Assembly (NCBI GenBank): GCA_029964075.1
Contig: CM057141.1
Coordinates: 3,596,001-3,660,000 of the forward strand
Reading direction: 5' to 3'
Length of the DNA stretch: 64,000 nucleotides
Source of the DNA: Patiria pectinifera
Taxonomy: Eukaryota > Echinodermata > Asteroidea > Valvatida > Asterinidae
The notes beneath the pieces were generated by a model. It did no database searches, was not told the DNA's origin, and saw only the letters and a program-made list of their open reading frames with translations. Both the position numbers and the translations under genes were made by a program. Shown here in pieces: positions 24,501-34,720 of the stretch; within the stretch, counting starts at the first letter, position 1, and each line of letters starts with the position of its first letter.

Positions 24501-27420
24501 TAGAAGTTCTCTTCCACGGTAAATAGAACTTCGCCTCGTGGAATAGAACATTCCATCTGTCACTTCAATGAAATTATTCTTGAACCATTGCACTCACAAA
24601 CGTTCATAATTTGAATACTTACCCAAGTCATGGCAGAGACCCGCAATTTCAACACAAAGGACGTCTTTCTCTGTGATGTCCAGGTCTTGCTGCCTTTCCT
24701 GCAGAGTCCGGCATAATATCCCTGCCAAGTGACTCACTCTGATGGAAAACGAAAAAGCGTATAGTTTATTGTCTGCTTACCCTACCTTCAAAGGTCAGCC
24801 AGTTCTTGTAAAATTGTTGTGAATTTCCTTCATTTTAAGTCGATACTGTCATCCTAAAATATTATTTTACTTTAATTAGAAGTATAATTTGATAGTTATA
24901 TTGTCAAGTTTTAATTATTTTGATTGCATTCTTAAGAAAATATGCGTTGCTTAAAATCGTGTTTCCAAACGTCTGAACTAAACAATTCAGCTGGGTTCGG
25001 TTTGGTATGTTCAGCGAATTTTAGTTTAGTTAAGCGGTCCACTGAAGCGGGTCCACTGTTCTATTGTCTGTACTTGAAATTAGTCTCCTTCTCAAGCCAC
25101 TTCTTACCCTAATGAATGCTCAAATCTATTGTGCGCTGCACCAGGGAAGACTAGGTAGCTGCAGCCCAGCTGTTTGATGTGCCGCAACCTCTGGAATTGT
25201 GGGGTGTCGATGATTTGAACGCAGAGTGGATGCACCTCAATGTGTCCATGGATCGGGTCGTTAAATACCTAATATGACAAAAATCACAAACACAGTGACA
25301 ACACATTAAAACACTGTAGGACTGGAAAGCTTATACAAATATATTGACTGCTGCGAGTGGTGTAGTAAAACTAGCCCCATGAGAGGCATTGAGCATTTTG
25401 TCACGCAGCAAAGCCGAGGGAAATTAAAATGCTCCATGGATTAACGAGGGAGGCTAGTTTACCTACACCACGAGATAAAGCAGTCAAAAATAACGGAAAG
25501 TTTCAGCAGCCATTTCATGAGGTGCAAATTTAACTATTTTTTTTCGTGCAAAGTTCTACAGTTATACACAACAAGACAGAGTCCTCCACAAAGCAATCAC
25601 ATTAACCTTAACCCCCTAGTAGTTCCTCGGGACTACCCTGCCAAATCCAACAGAGTCCAACCAGAGTTTCCTGCTCAATCCACTGTGCCTTATTTTCAGT
25701 TGTCTGCTGAATCCAACAGAGTCCAACGTGGAGTTATAATGCTGTTCAGTTGCCTGCTGAATCGAACATTTTGCATCAGCAATGTACACAAGGGGTTTAC
25801 TGCTCAATCCAACAGGCTCCATCGGGTATGTGACACAGTTGGATCCTGTTGGACTCAGCAGGGTTAGGACATATGAGTGATCATACCCGATTCAGGTTTT
25901 AACTTACCTTGAGTGAATCTACAAAGACTTTGGGCCTGGCATTGTCACGCAATTTCTTCAGATTCTGGAATTCTTGAAGTAACTCTAAGCGTTTCCCCAA
26001 AACCCTGTGAGTATATGATGGAAAATGTCAAGCAAAAAAGACAGCATAAAAAGCCACGATGTAAAGCACATTTGAAGGTTTGCACGATTAATAGGCAAAT
26101 AATTTATATTTAATTATTCCAACTTGCAGCTGACGTTGGTGCATTTACACCCCCATTACACTACTCGAAAATAGGCCTCATATATATCAACAAGGTCAAA
26201 TCGTGGGACTAAAAAAAATTGACCACCAAAAAAAAAACATAAAAAAATACCACCTGGCTCGCTGTAGTATGAGTCTCACCCGTTATCCAAGGAGCCAAGT
26301 CTCCTGTATAACGTCTGATAAATCTAAACATGCAGGAATATACGCAAGCCCATATCGGAGTCAACTTTACTAAATCGCGACGTCATTTCATTCCCAAATC
26401 AACAGCAAATACAACAGCCGGGTGCGCATACTCGTAACATGAAAAAGAGCGCGCGACACATTTGTAATTTTTATCCATGACTATGACCATGATGACACGC
26501 TATGGGTGAGTGACCGAGGACCCGATATAGAAAGCGCCCGGTGATTGGTCAAAATTTAGTGGTCAAAATGCTTTGTCTTGCACAAATAATCAGCAAATCA
26601 GCTTGTAATGGACCATGGCTTTCGCCTTGGTCTATTACAAGGGGGTGGGGCTGGATCCCCCCCCCCTTTGGTGCACCGCCGTATAATCTGCTCGTCATCA
26701 GAAGACTCCCAAAACTGATTCCAATTCACATGGTGCAACAACAAACTTATTTTTATAATTTACACAAATCATTATTTGTCTTAACATTTATCAATGTTTC
26801 TTTAGACCGATACAAAAGGGTTGTTGTTCTTACCTCACACCAACCTTCTTGTGGAGCAATTCTTCTGTAAGCTTGTCCATAACTTTGCCAGATATTTCTT
26901 GTTCTGTTCATAAAGCAAACATCACTTTTATTTCTTAATTTACTAATTTTTTTTCTGGTATTAATTTGTAATTACTTTTATTTCATTACTTTTATCTATA
27001 TTTGCAAGTTCCAAAAAATGAAGATTTTCAACCTCGTTTTCAATTTAATATGGCCGACACGTGAATAAGGCCTAACCACAATTTAACCATATTGAACCAG
27101 CAGTCATGGTAGTGGTTCATGACAATTGATGAGGATTTTTGTGGGTTTTTTGGAGGGCTTGTATACTGTATACAAACACAAGTAAGCGTTTCTGGTAAAA
27201 TCAAGAACATAGTGATTGAATATAATGTTTTCTCCTTACTTTTAAACAACTGTGCTTCATGAGCGAATCCTTTAGCTGTTAGATACTTGCAGATGTCCTC
27301 TGGTGTCCAATTCTCAAAGTCAGCAAAATCAAAATGGTTGTCTGGCTGGCTGGTCGAATTGTCCTGTGACGGCAGAAACTCCTGGGAGAGTTTCCTACGT
27401 TTGGCACGCTGGACGGACAT
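12534..27420 (-). CDS. SAMHD1: SAMHD1, deoxynucleoside triphosphate triphosphohydrolase (complete, 15 coding exons)
   Basis: Exons (minus): 27420-27240, 26903-26834, 26004-25908, 25268-25108, 24738-24623, 23604-23534, 22976-22836, 19532-19317, 18816-18725, 18041-17985, 17094-16896, 15881-15786, 14935-14831, 13619-13482, 12638-12534. All have GT/AG borders, and phases join without a break into 614 residues (human 626). Visible parts: a KRRK nuclear signal at 7-10; a SAM domain about 30-100; K116/V117, D137, Q142 and R145 of the allosteric nucleotide site; and the HD core with H167 (RFEH), H206-D207 (CHDLGH), H233 and D311 (DVDKWD), all at human numbering. The C-terminal tail has TPAK at 590-593 and TPEK at 602-605, both CDK consensus sites; human carries phospho-T592 in TPQK. 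RQL at 448-450 sits at the cyclin-binding RxL position. The family converts dNTPs to nucleosides plus triphosphate in a dNTP/GTP-bound tetramer. Exon calls rest on family alignment from memory, not on transcripts. Confidence 0.96.
12679..12815 (+). repeat. tRNA-derived SINE in SAMHD1 intron 14
   Basis: The head carries an A-box-like GGCTTAGTGGTTAGG (12681-12695) and a B box GGTTCGAATCC (12724-12734). The body has CCTTGGGCAAG, CCACTT and CTCTTCACCCAGGAGTATAAATGG, a conserved central block of the kind found in several deuterostome SINE families. It is inserted antisense to the host gene. It lacks a cloverleaf 3' half, so it is not a working tRNA gene. Confidence 0.75.
13976..14568. mobile_element. 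593-bp palindromic element (MITE-like) in SAMHD1 intron 13
   Basis: The ends are inverted: AAAAAAGTCCTACTTTT at 13977 and AAAAGTAGGACTTTTTT at 14551-14567. Arms of about 270 bp continue inward through ATAACTCTGTTGTTTA, GGCATGACAAATTTTA and CTTCTGAAGGAATGCAGGAT to a centre near 14270. Both arms can be read as a protein-like segment ([17 protein letters not shown] and its mirror copy [14 protein letters not shown]), suggesting that the arms derive from a coding sequence. Confidence 0.75.
17283..17425 (+). repeat. Dispersed repeat shared with 35055-35200
   Basis: AAATAAAAGTTCTGCTTCCGG, CCCTACC, CCCTATTCTGACAGCCCC, AAAATGAGAAAAAAA and TTTCTAC..TTTTACCC occur in the same order at 35065-35190. This is a short non-coding interspersed repeat of unknown class inside SAMHD1 intron 10. 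Confidence 0.6.
18041..18625 (-). repeat. Three tandem ~195-bp units beginning at a SAMHD1 splice acceptor
   Basis: Units begin near 18041, 18242 and 18434 with AGCCTAGATC. They share GTTGAGTCCACT, AACATTTCGAAAA, ATTTAAATATCTTGGAAGAG, GAAATTAATGAAAACAAAG and CAAGCAGCGGC. The first unit starts at the exon 10 acceptor (exon 18041-17985). On the minus strand each unit therefore ends in a copy of the acceptor-side sequence, giving decoy 3' splice sites in intron 9. Confidence 0.75.
19778..19965 (+). repeat. tRNA-headed SINE-like repeat in SAMHD1 intron 7
   Basis: TAGCTCGGTGGTCGAGTGGT (19780-19799) resembles an A box. GGTTTGAGTCCC (19832-19843) resembles a B box within GGGTTTGAGTCCCATCCGG. The head is about 72 bp and continues into non-tRNA sequence ending near AATTTGATTAACATC. 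The acceptor stem does not pair well, so a SINE head is preferred over a functional tRNA gene. Confidence 0.55.
20027..21632. repeat. Cluster of eight exact GGTAACGGAAGGAC 14-mers in SAMHD1 intron 7
   Basis: Forward copies lie at 20027, 20206, 20405, 20419 (tandem with the previous), 21453 and 21619. Inverted copies lie at 21420 and 21434 (tandem with each other), facing the forward copy at 21453 across 5 bp. Sequence between copies is unrelated AT-rich DNA, so this is not an ordinary minisatellite. It could be termini of several small elements or a clustered protein-binding motif. Confidence 0.8.
22235..22372 (+). repeat. TTTTCCATGACT-type short repeats
   Basis: Degenerate copies of TTTTCCATGACT (CATGAATTTTCCATGAC, CTTTCCATGACCCC, GCTTTCCATGATAG, GATTTTCCATGACTG) occur at about 20-40 bp spacing. 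This is a simple interspersed word repeat in an intron with no coding content. Confidence 0.5.
25343..25487. repeat. 145-bp hairpin-forming repeat in SAMHD1 intron 3
   Basis: TTGACTGCT at the left is mirrored by AGCAGTCAA at the right, and GTGGTGTAG, CTAGCC and GAGCATTTT are mirrored by CTACACCAC, GGCTAG and AAAATGCTC. A relative at 35236-35370 shares CATGAGACAAAGCAGTCA and the GGAATGCTCC centre. Confidence 0.6.
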
Positions 27421-27560
27421 TTTGGAGTGGGTACTGGGGCAGCCTTAGTTCTTTCAACTCACTCTCACCGGAAATTGTTTAAAGGAAGTGGGATCTCTCT
27501 CTGTAATTTCCTGCCAAAGGAAACATTTCAAAGCAGGAATGTCAGCCCAACATGACTTGA
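27421..27560 (-). promoter_or_regulatory. 5' flank of SAMHD1 conserved with the left paralogue
   Basis: The block AACATTTCAAAGCAGGAA followed by TGTCAGCC (27522-27547) and the motif TTTGGAGTGGG (27421-27431) recur at the same relative positions upstream of the left paralogue. They are candidate 5' UTR or core promoter elements. No TATA box or initiator could be fixed by eye. Confidence 0.4.
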
Positions 27561-27974
27561 AAAACTGTAATGGACCTTATTCACGGGGTAGCCATTTTTG
27601 TCGTGTTACCTGAATGCATTTCATGAATTGTTAACTGTTGAATGGGATGGCGCGAGACTGCAGCCTTATTTTACTTTCCAGATTTTTTCCCAAATCTGGC
27701 TTAAAACATCAGGGAATGTTTAATTACAAATTTTTAATTATTCATTTTAAGCAGACTTGAATTATTTAGTCATGTACTTGCTTTCATTTCCCTTCGCAAG
27801 TTCCAAAAATGAAGGGAAAGATTTCCATATGTGAAGTTCACTCAACACCCCGTGTACAAACCCTATGAGATTGGACTGAAAATTCTAAGTGGAGGAATAA
27901 GAACATGCTTACAGAAACCGCGCCGGAGACTTTTTTTTGGCCTTATCACTATGTGAATGTCACCTGGAGTACAT

Positions 27975-29217
27975 GTCGAGCGCAAAGTGAGTCCCCCGCG
28001 CAAGTTTAAACTTGCGCGCGCAAGTTTAAACCTGCGCGCATGCAAGTTTAAACTTGCGCGCGCATTCATTTCCTTGCTACAAATTGCGCACGCAAGTTTA
28101 AACTTGCACACTGCATAGATTTTCCCGGCCACGCATACAGAGCCGCTAAACTATTTTGCCCCTGGGTATACTCATGCAGATATGTAACATTATTTTTAAA
28201 GCAGATTTTTTCTCCGATTTAATATCATCACTGAGCTTCGGGAGACAATGCCTTAATGCCTTTTTTGAAATATTTGATTAAATTCATTAATTAAATCATT
28301 TGCAAATTTATTTACTATTTCAAATAATTACCATTTTATATGCATAGCGTTTTTAAGTTGTAAACATTTTTAAATATGAATTATTTAGCCTGCAATAAAA
28401 AATATTTGTTAAAGTAAAACATTTAATTAATTAATTAAATTGGTAATGCATTCATTAATTTTTTTTTCAAATTATGCATTTTTGAAGTGTTCACAGCGCT
28501 CGAAATGTTCTGCAAGTATTTCTAAAAACAATATGAATTATTGTACTGTACAATTTATTAATTGTTAAATTAATTAGTATTTTTTGAAGAGTAAATACTT
28601 TTTTTAATTGTAGAATACATAAGCATTTTAAAAATAATATAAATGATTAGTATAATGTCAAAACTTGAACAATTGAAAGGATCATAATCATTCTTTTTAC
28701 GTTAACAGCGGGTTACACCTAGGAAATTATGATTAATTACATTCAAGAATATAAATAAAATGCTAATTAGGTTTACAAAGCAAAAAACTTGAAGCTGGTC
28801 TCCATTTTTGAAAAACTTCAGTACACTTTCCAAGCAATCGCTACCGGGCAAGCAAATGATTACGATACCCTCCCTGGCCCCGCCCCCACGTACCCTTAAA
28901 CAACTTCTCTGATAAGCACTGCTAAATCTCAATGTTTCTTTTCATTGACGCTAATTGATTTCCCTTTTTATTTATTTCTTTATTCATTCATTTATTCCAT
29001 TATTTCTCCATGTACTCGTGTTTTGAAAAAAACTTTCTTCATCAATGAAAATCCCGCCCGCAAAAGAAGGTTGCGATCGCCTTTGCGCAAGTTTAAACTT
29101 GCGCACGCAAATTAAAATGGCGCGGTGTAATTTGCGTGCTTCAGGAGTCCCTAGCGCAAGTTTAAACTTGCGCGCGCAAGTTTAAACTTGCGTGGGGGAC
29201 TCAAATTGCGCTCGACG
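27975..29217. mobile_element. Foldback-type element with GCGCAAGTTTAAACTTGCGC arms
   Basis: The left arm (27975-28110) starts GTCGAGCGCAAAGTGAGTCC and holds four copies of the self-palindromic word CAAGTTTAAACTTG within GCGCGC-rich sequence. The right arm (29085-29217) is the inverse, ending GGACTCAAATTGCGCTCGAC. The roughly 970-bp interior is extremely AT-rich and non-coding. It lies between SAMHD1 and the riboflavin transporter gene. Confidence 0.7.
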
Positions 29218-29220
29218 GAG

Positions 29221-30084
29221 CAACTATAGAATGCAGGGCCACGCCGGAGCAAGGTTTTTATTTTGCTTGGAGGCGTGGATGGATAAGAGTAATAGATATG
29301 CAAACCTGCAAAAAGTGCTAAGTACAGCGAATGCACTTGTCTTCTAAGCTTCTCATGAAGGAACAGAAGGGAGGGCGTGCTTGTAAATGTGTTGGGGGCA
29401 CGGTACGGAGCGGAGTCGCGGAGTGGCGGAGGCGCGGAGTCGTGGAGTCGCAGAGTCGCGGAGACGCGGGGCACTGGAGTGGCGGAGTCGCGGAGTCGCA
29501 GAGACTCGCGCCGATAGAGGGCGCAATCCTCGGGGGATTTTTTTTTAGAACGAAGCATCCGTATCCATTTTAAATGAGCTCGCAAATTAGGAAGGGAGGA
29601 GGGCGACGGGGCGGAGTCGCGGAGTGGCGGAGGCGCGGAGTCGTGGAGTCGCAGAGTCGCGGAGACGCGGGGCACTGGAGTGGCGGAGACGCGGAGTCGC
29701 GGAGTCGCAGAGACTCGCGCCGATAGAGGGCGCAATTCTCGGCGGTTTTTTTTTGAGAACGAAGCATCCGTATCCATTTTAAATGAGCTCGCAAATTAGG
29801 AAGGGAGGAGGGCGACGGGGCGGAGTCGCGGAGTGGCGGAGGCGCGGAATCGTGGAGTCGCAGAGTCGCGGAGACGCGGGGCACTGGAGTGGCGGAGGCG
29901 CGGAGTCGCGGAGTCGCAGAGACGCGCGCCGATAGAGGGCGCAATTCTCGGAGATATCGACTGCGGCTCCACGACTCCACGATCGATTTTCGGGATCGGA
30001 GGTAGGTCGACTGTGGCTCCACGCCTCCACGCAGCCGTACGGAGGCGCGGATGTAGAGTAAAGTGGCCCTGCATTCTATAGTTG
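29221..30084. mobile_element. 864-bp TIR element carrying a GC-rich tandem array
   Basis: CAACTATAGAATGCAGGGCC (from 29221) is exactly mirrored by GGCCCTGCATTCTATAGTTG (ending 30084). GCTCGAC-type words sit just outside both ends, so it appears inserted at the edge of the foldback element at 27975-29217. The interior is the 209-bp array at 29398-29965. No transposase is present. Confidence 0.75.
29398..29965. repeat. Three tandem ~209-bp units with nested GGAGTCGCG repeats
   Basis: Units repeat the order GGGGCGGAGTCGCGGAGTGG, GACGCGGGGCACTGGAGTGG, ACTCGCGCCGATAGAGGGCG, poly-T, CGAAGCATCCGTATCCATTT. The last landmark is at 29551 and 29760 (period 209). Inside each unit, 8-10 bp GGAGTCGCG-type words are themselves tandem. 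Long open frames here (Arg/Ser/Pro-rich) are a consequence of the repeats. Confidence 0.85.
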
Positions 30085-30204
30085 TACCCGCTCGACATAC
30101 ATACTCAACTTCTCAAGCTATTGATATATCAATTATCAGGAATTTTTATACTCACTTGCGTACTCCTACCGATTTAACTCGTTGCTGACTCTTTATCGTG
30201 TAAT

Positions 30205-30272
30205 CGAAGATCACGAAGGTCACGAAGGTCACGAAGATCACCACCACTGATCACAAAGATCACAGAGATGAC
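30205..30272 (+). repeat. Short GATCACGAAG/GGTCACGAAG tandem repeat
   Basis: About six imperfect 9-10 bp units (ATCACGAAG, GTCACGAAG, ATCACAAAG). It contains an AGGTCACGAAGGTCA word that happens to match a nuclear-receptor direct repeat. A simple repeat is the economical reading. Confidence 0.6.
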
Positions 30273-30620
30273 TTTTGTCTACTTTCCATTCCAGATTCGA
30301 AATTCGCTCGACCCGTACCCCGACGACGTGAGTCTAGTCGAGTCACGCTTGATCGAGCTGTGCTGGCAATAGCGCCCTCTTTTGTTGCTTTTCTGTATGT
30401 TACGTCATCAGCGACAGCAGCGACTTCTTGCTCTGAAATTGCATGTTGTTTATTCCTTCCTCCATGTTAAGGCCTACCGGTATGTCTTTATGTCATTGTA
30501 TGTACTCAGAATCGCAGATGGAAAGGGTTTTTTGTTGCTGGTAAGTCGCAATTCTTCGGGAACCCACACGACTTATCGGCTAAATTACGGCCAGACGCAG
30601 TCGGGCTAGGAATCAACTAG

Positions 30621-31071
30621 CCCCATAAATGTGGCCTATTTACTGGACTCCCTCCGTGGTCACATGTACAAAAACGTGTCGCACTTTGCCAAATTTTGAT
30701 TTTCACATTTAGGCTTAGTTTGTAGGATTTTTTGCTTTAGAAGCATATTCACCCTCTTTATAGGCTAATCAGAAAGTGCTGCCTTTTTCAGATGTCAAAT
30801 TTTTGTGAAATTTCATGTTGAAATTTTGATACGCAAACGTGTAAAATTAAAAATAAGTCTGGAAATTTCACAAAAAATATACATCTCAAAAAAAGGCAGC
30901 ACTTTGTGATTAGCCTATAAAGAGGATGAGTATGCTTCTAAAGCCAAAAAATCCTACAAACTAAGCCTAAATGCGAAAATCGAAATTTGGCAAAGTGCGA
31001 CACGTTTTTGTACATGTGGATGTGTGGCCTATGTTTACGGAGGCAGTCCAGTAAAAAGGCCACATTTAAGG
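30621..31071. mobile_element. 451-bp palindromic element flanked by 17-bp direct repeats
   Basis: The arms are mirrored over their whole length: CCTATTTACTGGACT / AGTCCAGTAAA, ACAAAAACGTGTCGCACTTT / GTGCGACACGTTTTTGT, and AGTGCTGCCTTTTT / AAAAAAAGGCAGCACT near the centre. GGCTAGGAATCAACTAG occurs directly outside both ends (30604-30620 and 31072-31088, identical). A relic of the terminus (TAGCCCCATAAAATGTGGCC) lies at 40373-40440. Confidence 0.8.
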
Positions 31072-31232
31072 GGCTAGGAATCAACTAGCTTGAGTGAATC
31101 ATATTCATTCACATGTGGTTCTCAATCGAGTCATGAGTGCGTACGTATGTGCGTTGTACATGTATGAGGTTAACCAACGATCGAGTATGGACATTTTCCC
31201 CAGACGGGACAGTTCTCAAAGCAATGAAAATA

Positions 31233-32028
31233 CAGTAAACTCGGGCTAAGTCGGCACTCTCGGGACCCGAGAATTTGTGACGACTTACGCGAATGCCGAC
31301 ATTTATTGTAAGTCATCATCTTGCCGACTTACATGAATGGCCGTTTTGCACATATGATTCATTGCACCATGGAGGTAGCCCTCCATCATTGTCCATGATT
31401 GCACTAATTGGCTTTGAGTTACCCTAGTTTATCTCCTTAATGCTTAAGTTGGGTTGATTCCAGCGAAATAATCCTCAAATTTTATCATCACGGGATGGGG
31501 TATTGATAGTCATGATGGCGGAGACCACGTGAACAAAATAGTAATACGTACATGTACGTGTACAGTTAACGAATTAAATGCGTGCGTGGTATTGACTGCA
31601 TCATTCAATAAGACGACCCCCGAAATGGACAGAGTGCATGCGTACAGGCCTAGAAGGGGTACTGGTAATGGTATTGATATGCTCACGATGCATGCAGTGA
31701 ACCCCTTGGCTGGCCTTGGCTTGGCTGTGCAGCGACACCACGAACCGTACCGATGCAGCGATTAGGGCCCGCGCCAAACCACTTTTCATTCGACACTTGC
31801 AAACCCCAGTGCAGGAAGTGCCGACTTACACAAAGGATTTTGTTGTGCTTTTTATGGAAAGGGAACCGAGAGTAACATGACGACTTGAGCGAAATGGCGA
31901 CTTATAAAAGCCGACTTACTAATAAAAAATTCAATGCAAATGCATTACAGACAATCGGGACTTTAGTTAGACGGCTGATTTGAGCGATTTGACGAGTTGT
32001 GCGATGTTGACTGGGCTGGAGTTTACTG
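31233..32028. mobile_element. Non-autonomous pogo/Tigger-like element
   Basis: The left end reads TA-CAGTAAACTCGGGCTAAG and the right end GGGCTGGAGTTTACTG-TA, giving CAGTAAACTC inverted termini flanked by TA. The interior repeats themes such as CGACTTACACGAATG and GCCGACTTA. TA target sites and CAGTNAA-type ends fit the Tc1/mariner superfamily, pogo/Tigger branch. No transposase frame is present in the 796 bp. Confidence 0.7.
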
Positions 32029-32340
32029 TACAGTATACAACTGCACAATATAATTATATAACAATACATGTACTTAATTTTGATGTTGCAAAATCCATTA
32101 AAATGCTCCCAGACTCCGGCATTTTACATAAAATAAAGGATTAGGAAATCATGTAGGTAAAGAATAATGACGTATTATGTGCTGACTCATATTACAATTC
32201 GTAATGTACATGTACAGTAACTGGATATTTTACATTGACTTATTTTACACAAGGCTACAGTCTACTGTTGCTTTCTTTACAGATAGACTGCCCAGCTAGT
32301 TAGCTTCGTGCCCAACTAGCACAGACATCCATCCAGGTTC

Positions 32341-34720
32341 ATGATCCATGAAGTACATGAAGCAGAGCCTCTCCTAAGCAAGTCCACAGCGACCGCCACC
32401 GTCGCCACGATGGAAACAGTTCAAGTGAAGAGTCCCTTAAGAGTCCGCGTCCCCGTGGTCCTGTTGACCACCTTGTTTGGTATCGGGTCCTGGATCGCCA
32501 TCAACGGCCTTTGGGTGGAGCTCCCACTCCTGGTCTCCCTCAACATCCCTGAGAACTACAACCTAGCCTCGTACCTGACGGTGATCATCCAGCTTGCCAA
32601 CGTTGGACCCTTGGCTTTCTCCCTGACCCACTATTTCCTGATGAAGGACAAGCGGATTGAGATCCCTACCGTCTTCATCATCGTCACGCTGGGTTGCATC
32701 TCCTCCTTGCTGCTCATCTTCTTCTGGGATCGTTACACGGTGTGGCAGGTTGATGGCAAACTTCACAGCACCGCTCTGCTGGTCCTGGCTTTCTTCCTGT
32801 CCATCGTTGACTGCACCTCCTCGGTGGCCTTCACGCCCTTCATGTCCCTGCTCAAGAGCTCCTACCTGACCTGGTACTTCATCGGGGAAGGCATGAGCTC
32901 CCTGCTCCCCAGCGTGATGGCGCTTATCCAAGGAGTCGGCAGTATGGAGTGTGTGGCCAACAGTACCTACATCAACCGGACCACGGTCGGTAATGAGACC
33001 ATCCTGCAGAATTGCACCAACTGGATCAGCAGAGACTCGCCCGCTCGTTTCCCTCCCCAGGATTTCTTTGGCTTCCTCTTTGCGATGATGCTCACATGTG
33101 GCATCGCCTTCACCTCCCTCAATTACCTTCCACTGGCCAAGCAGGAACACATCTACACTTGTCCTGCGTCAGCATCAACTTCCACAACAGGTTCATCCAC
33201 CTCCTCAGAGAGTCACACACTCGTCACCCGCCGAACTGACAAACTGCCCCCTACCAACCCCGGGGATGAAGATCTAAGTGTAGACGTACTCCCAGTGCCC
33301 CAGGAGAATCCGGACAACACAGAGGATGGCACTGGCAGCAAAGCTCCCACAGACTTCAGAGTCCTGAGCAAAAGACAGCGGGTCTACCTCTTTGCAGTGC
33401 TGTGTTTTGTCTGTTCTCTCAGTAACGGTGCCCTGCCGTCCATTCAGTCTTTCTCCTGCGGCCCTTACGGTCTCAACACCTACCTGCTCGCCTCTACGCT
33501 AGCAAACATTGCCAACCCGGTGGCTGCTACTTTAGTCATGCTGGTGCCATCCACGAATCTGGCCTTGGTTGGGGCGACGACGCTGTGCGGTACGGCGGTC
33601 GGTGCGTATTGCATGCTGACAGCAGTTCTCAGCCCTTCACCACCCCTACAGCATGAACCCATAGGCAGTGCATTAATCGTAAGTTGATCTTTGCATACAT
33701 AAATGTTATCACTAATCTCATTGAATTTTCTCATTGCACAACGCTGATGGTAATGGGATCCAGGCTTGTGCAGTCTGTCTGACCCTGGAACACAAACCCT
33801 GGGGGACGGGGAGAAGATTTATCCCCTGAGGTCCCCCTCCCACCCCCTCCCAATTTTTAAATATCAGAACATCCTTGCCAATAATTCAAGTAGTTTTGAG
33901 AAAGGTGAATACAGAAAGGCCAAAGGAAGATCAACCCAAATGCATACAAAGCCGTGATGGAAATGAGTCATGTTCATATCAGTCTTTACCTCCCCCCCCC
34001 CCAAAAAAACCCAGCAAAAACATGTTTTTCAGTATAACTGTTGAGTTTTGAGGTAGAAAATGACACATGTTTCTTAAACTCTAACCCCCTTGAGTGAAGT
34101 TTACTCGAGGAACCTTCTTCACTCCTGCAAATTCCAATTCCATATGGTACATGTACAATGCATTACTCAACACCCAAACTGTTGGACTCTGATTATGATG
34201 GTATGCCTGCCCCCATGTAAAGCATAATCAGTTTACTAGTGCAGTACTCACTCCAACATACTCCAACAAACCCTGGTGTTGGAGTTTGACTGGATGGGGA
34301 TTGTTAGTGTTAATGTCTACCAACAAAGTTTTCTCATGATGTGACAAGAAAACTGGCCTCATTTTAGTACAAGATTCACTGTAATGAATCTTGACGGTTG
34401 CAATTTACTCTGGATTGAATAAAAATAATGAATCCTAATCATCTTCCCAACCCTTACAGATCCTAGCCTGGATAACGATGATGGGTTTCTTCATCTACAC
34501 CAAAGCCACCATTGCCTGGATCCTGCGGACCCAACCCGGGAACCGTAGCCTGCTGATCTGGTATGGCGGCGTCACCCAGATCGGCTCACTGATTGGTTCC
34601 TTTGTCATGTGGCCCCTGGTCAACGTGGTAAACAAGTTCCAGCCGTACTATGAAGACGTGTGCGAGGGTTTCCCAAGGTGTCAGGTGGTTGAATCCAACG
34701 TCTTGTACTCTGCACTGTAA
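32341..34720 (+). CDS. SLC52A-type riboflavin transporter (two coding exons)
   Basis: Coding exons 32341-33678 and 34460-34720 (donor GTAAGT, acceptor TTACAG, phase 0) give 532 residues. An acceptor at 32281-32282 suggests a separate upstream 5' UTR exon. The protein is polytopic and carries the family signature GSWIAINGLWVELPLLV in TM1, then SYLTVIIQLANVGPL, VDCTSSVAFTPFMS, and the C-terminal YGGVTQIGSLIGSFVMWPLV. Four N-glycosylation sequons cluster at residues ~207-226 in a predicted outer loop. Human SLC52A2/A3 import riboflavin across the plasma membrane; this copy is about 65-85 residues longer, mainly through a Ser/Thr-rich, acidic loop at ~278-345 and an N-terminal extension. The start is the first in-frame ATG; a later ATG (residue 24) is also possible. 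Which SLC52A member it is cannot be told by eye. Confidence 0.95.

Noticed and set aside
29151-30022. 150-208 residue Arg/Ser/Pro-rich open frames on the minus strand
   Set aside because: They are translations of the 209-bp array and its GGAGTCGCG words; all frames look alike.
30205-30272. Nuclear-receptor response element (AGGTCA direct repeat, spacing 3)
   Set aside because: The match arises from a 9-10 bp simple repeat; nothing else supports regulation here.
32563-33150. 195-residue open frame antisense to the riboflavin transporter
   Set aside because: It is a shadow of the GC-rich coding exon on the opposite strand; the sense frame matches a known family end to end.
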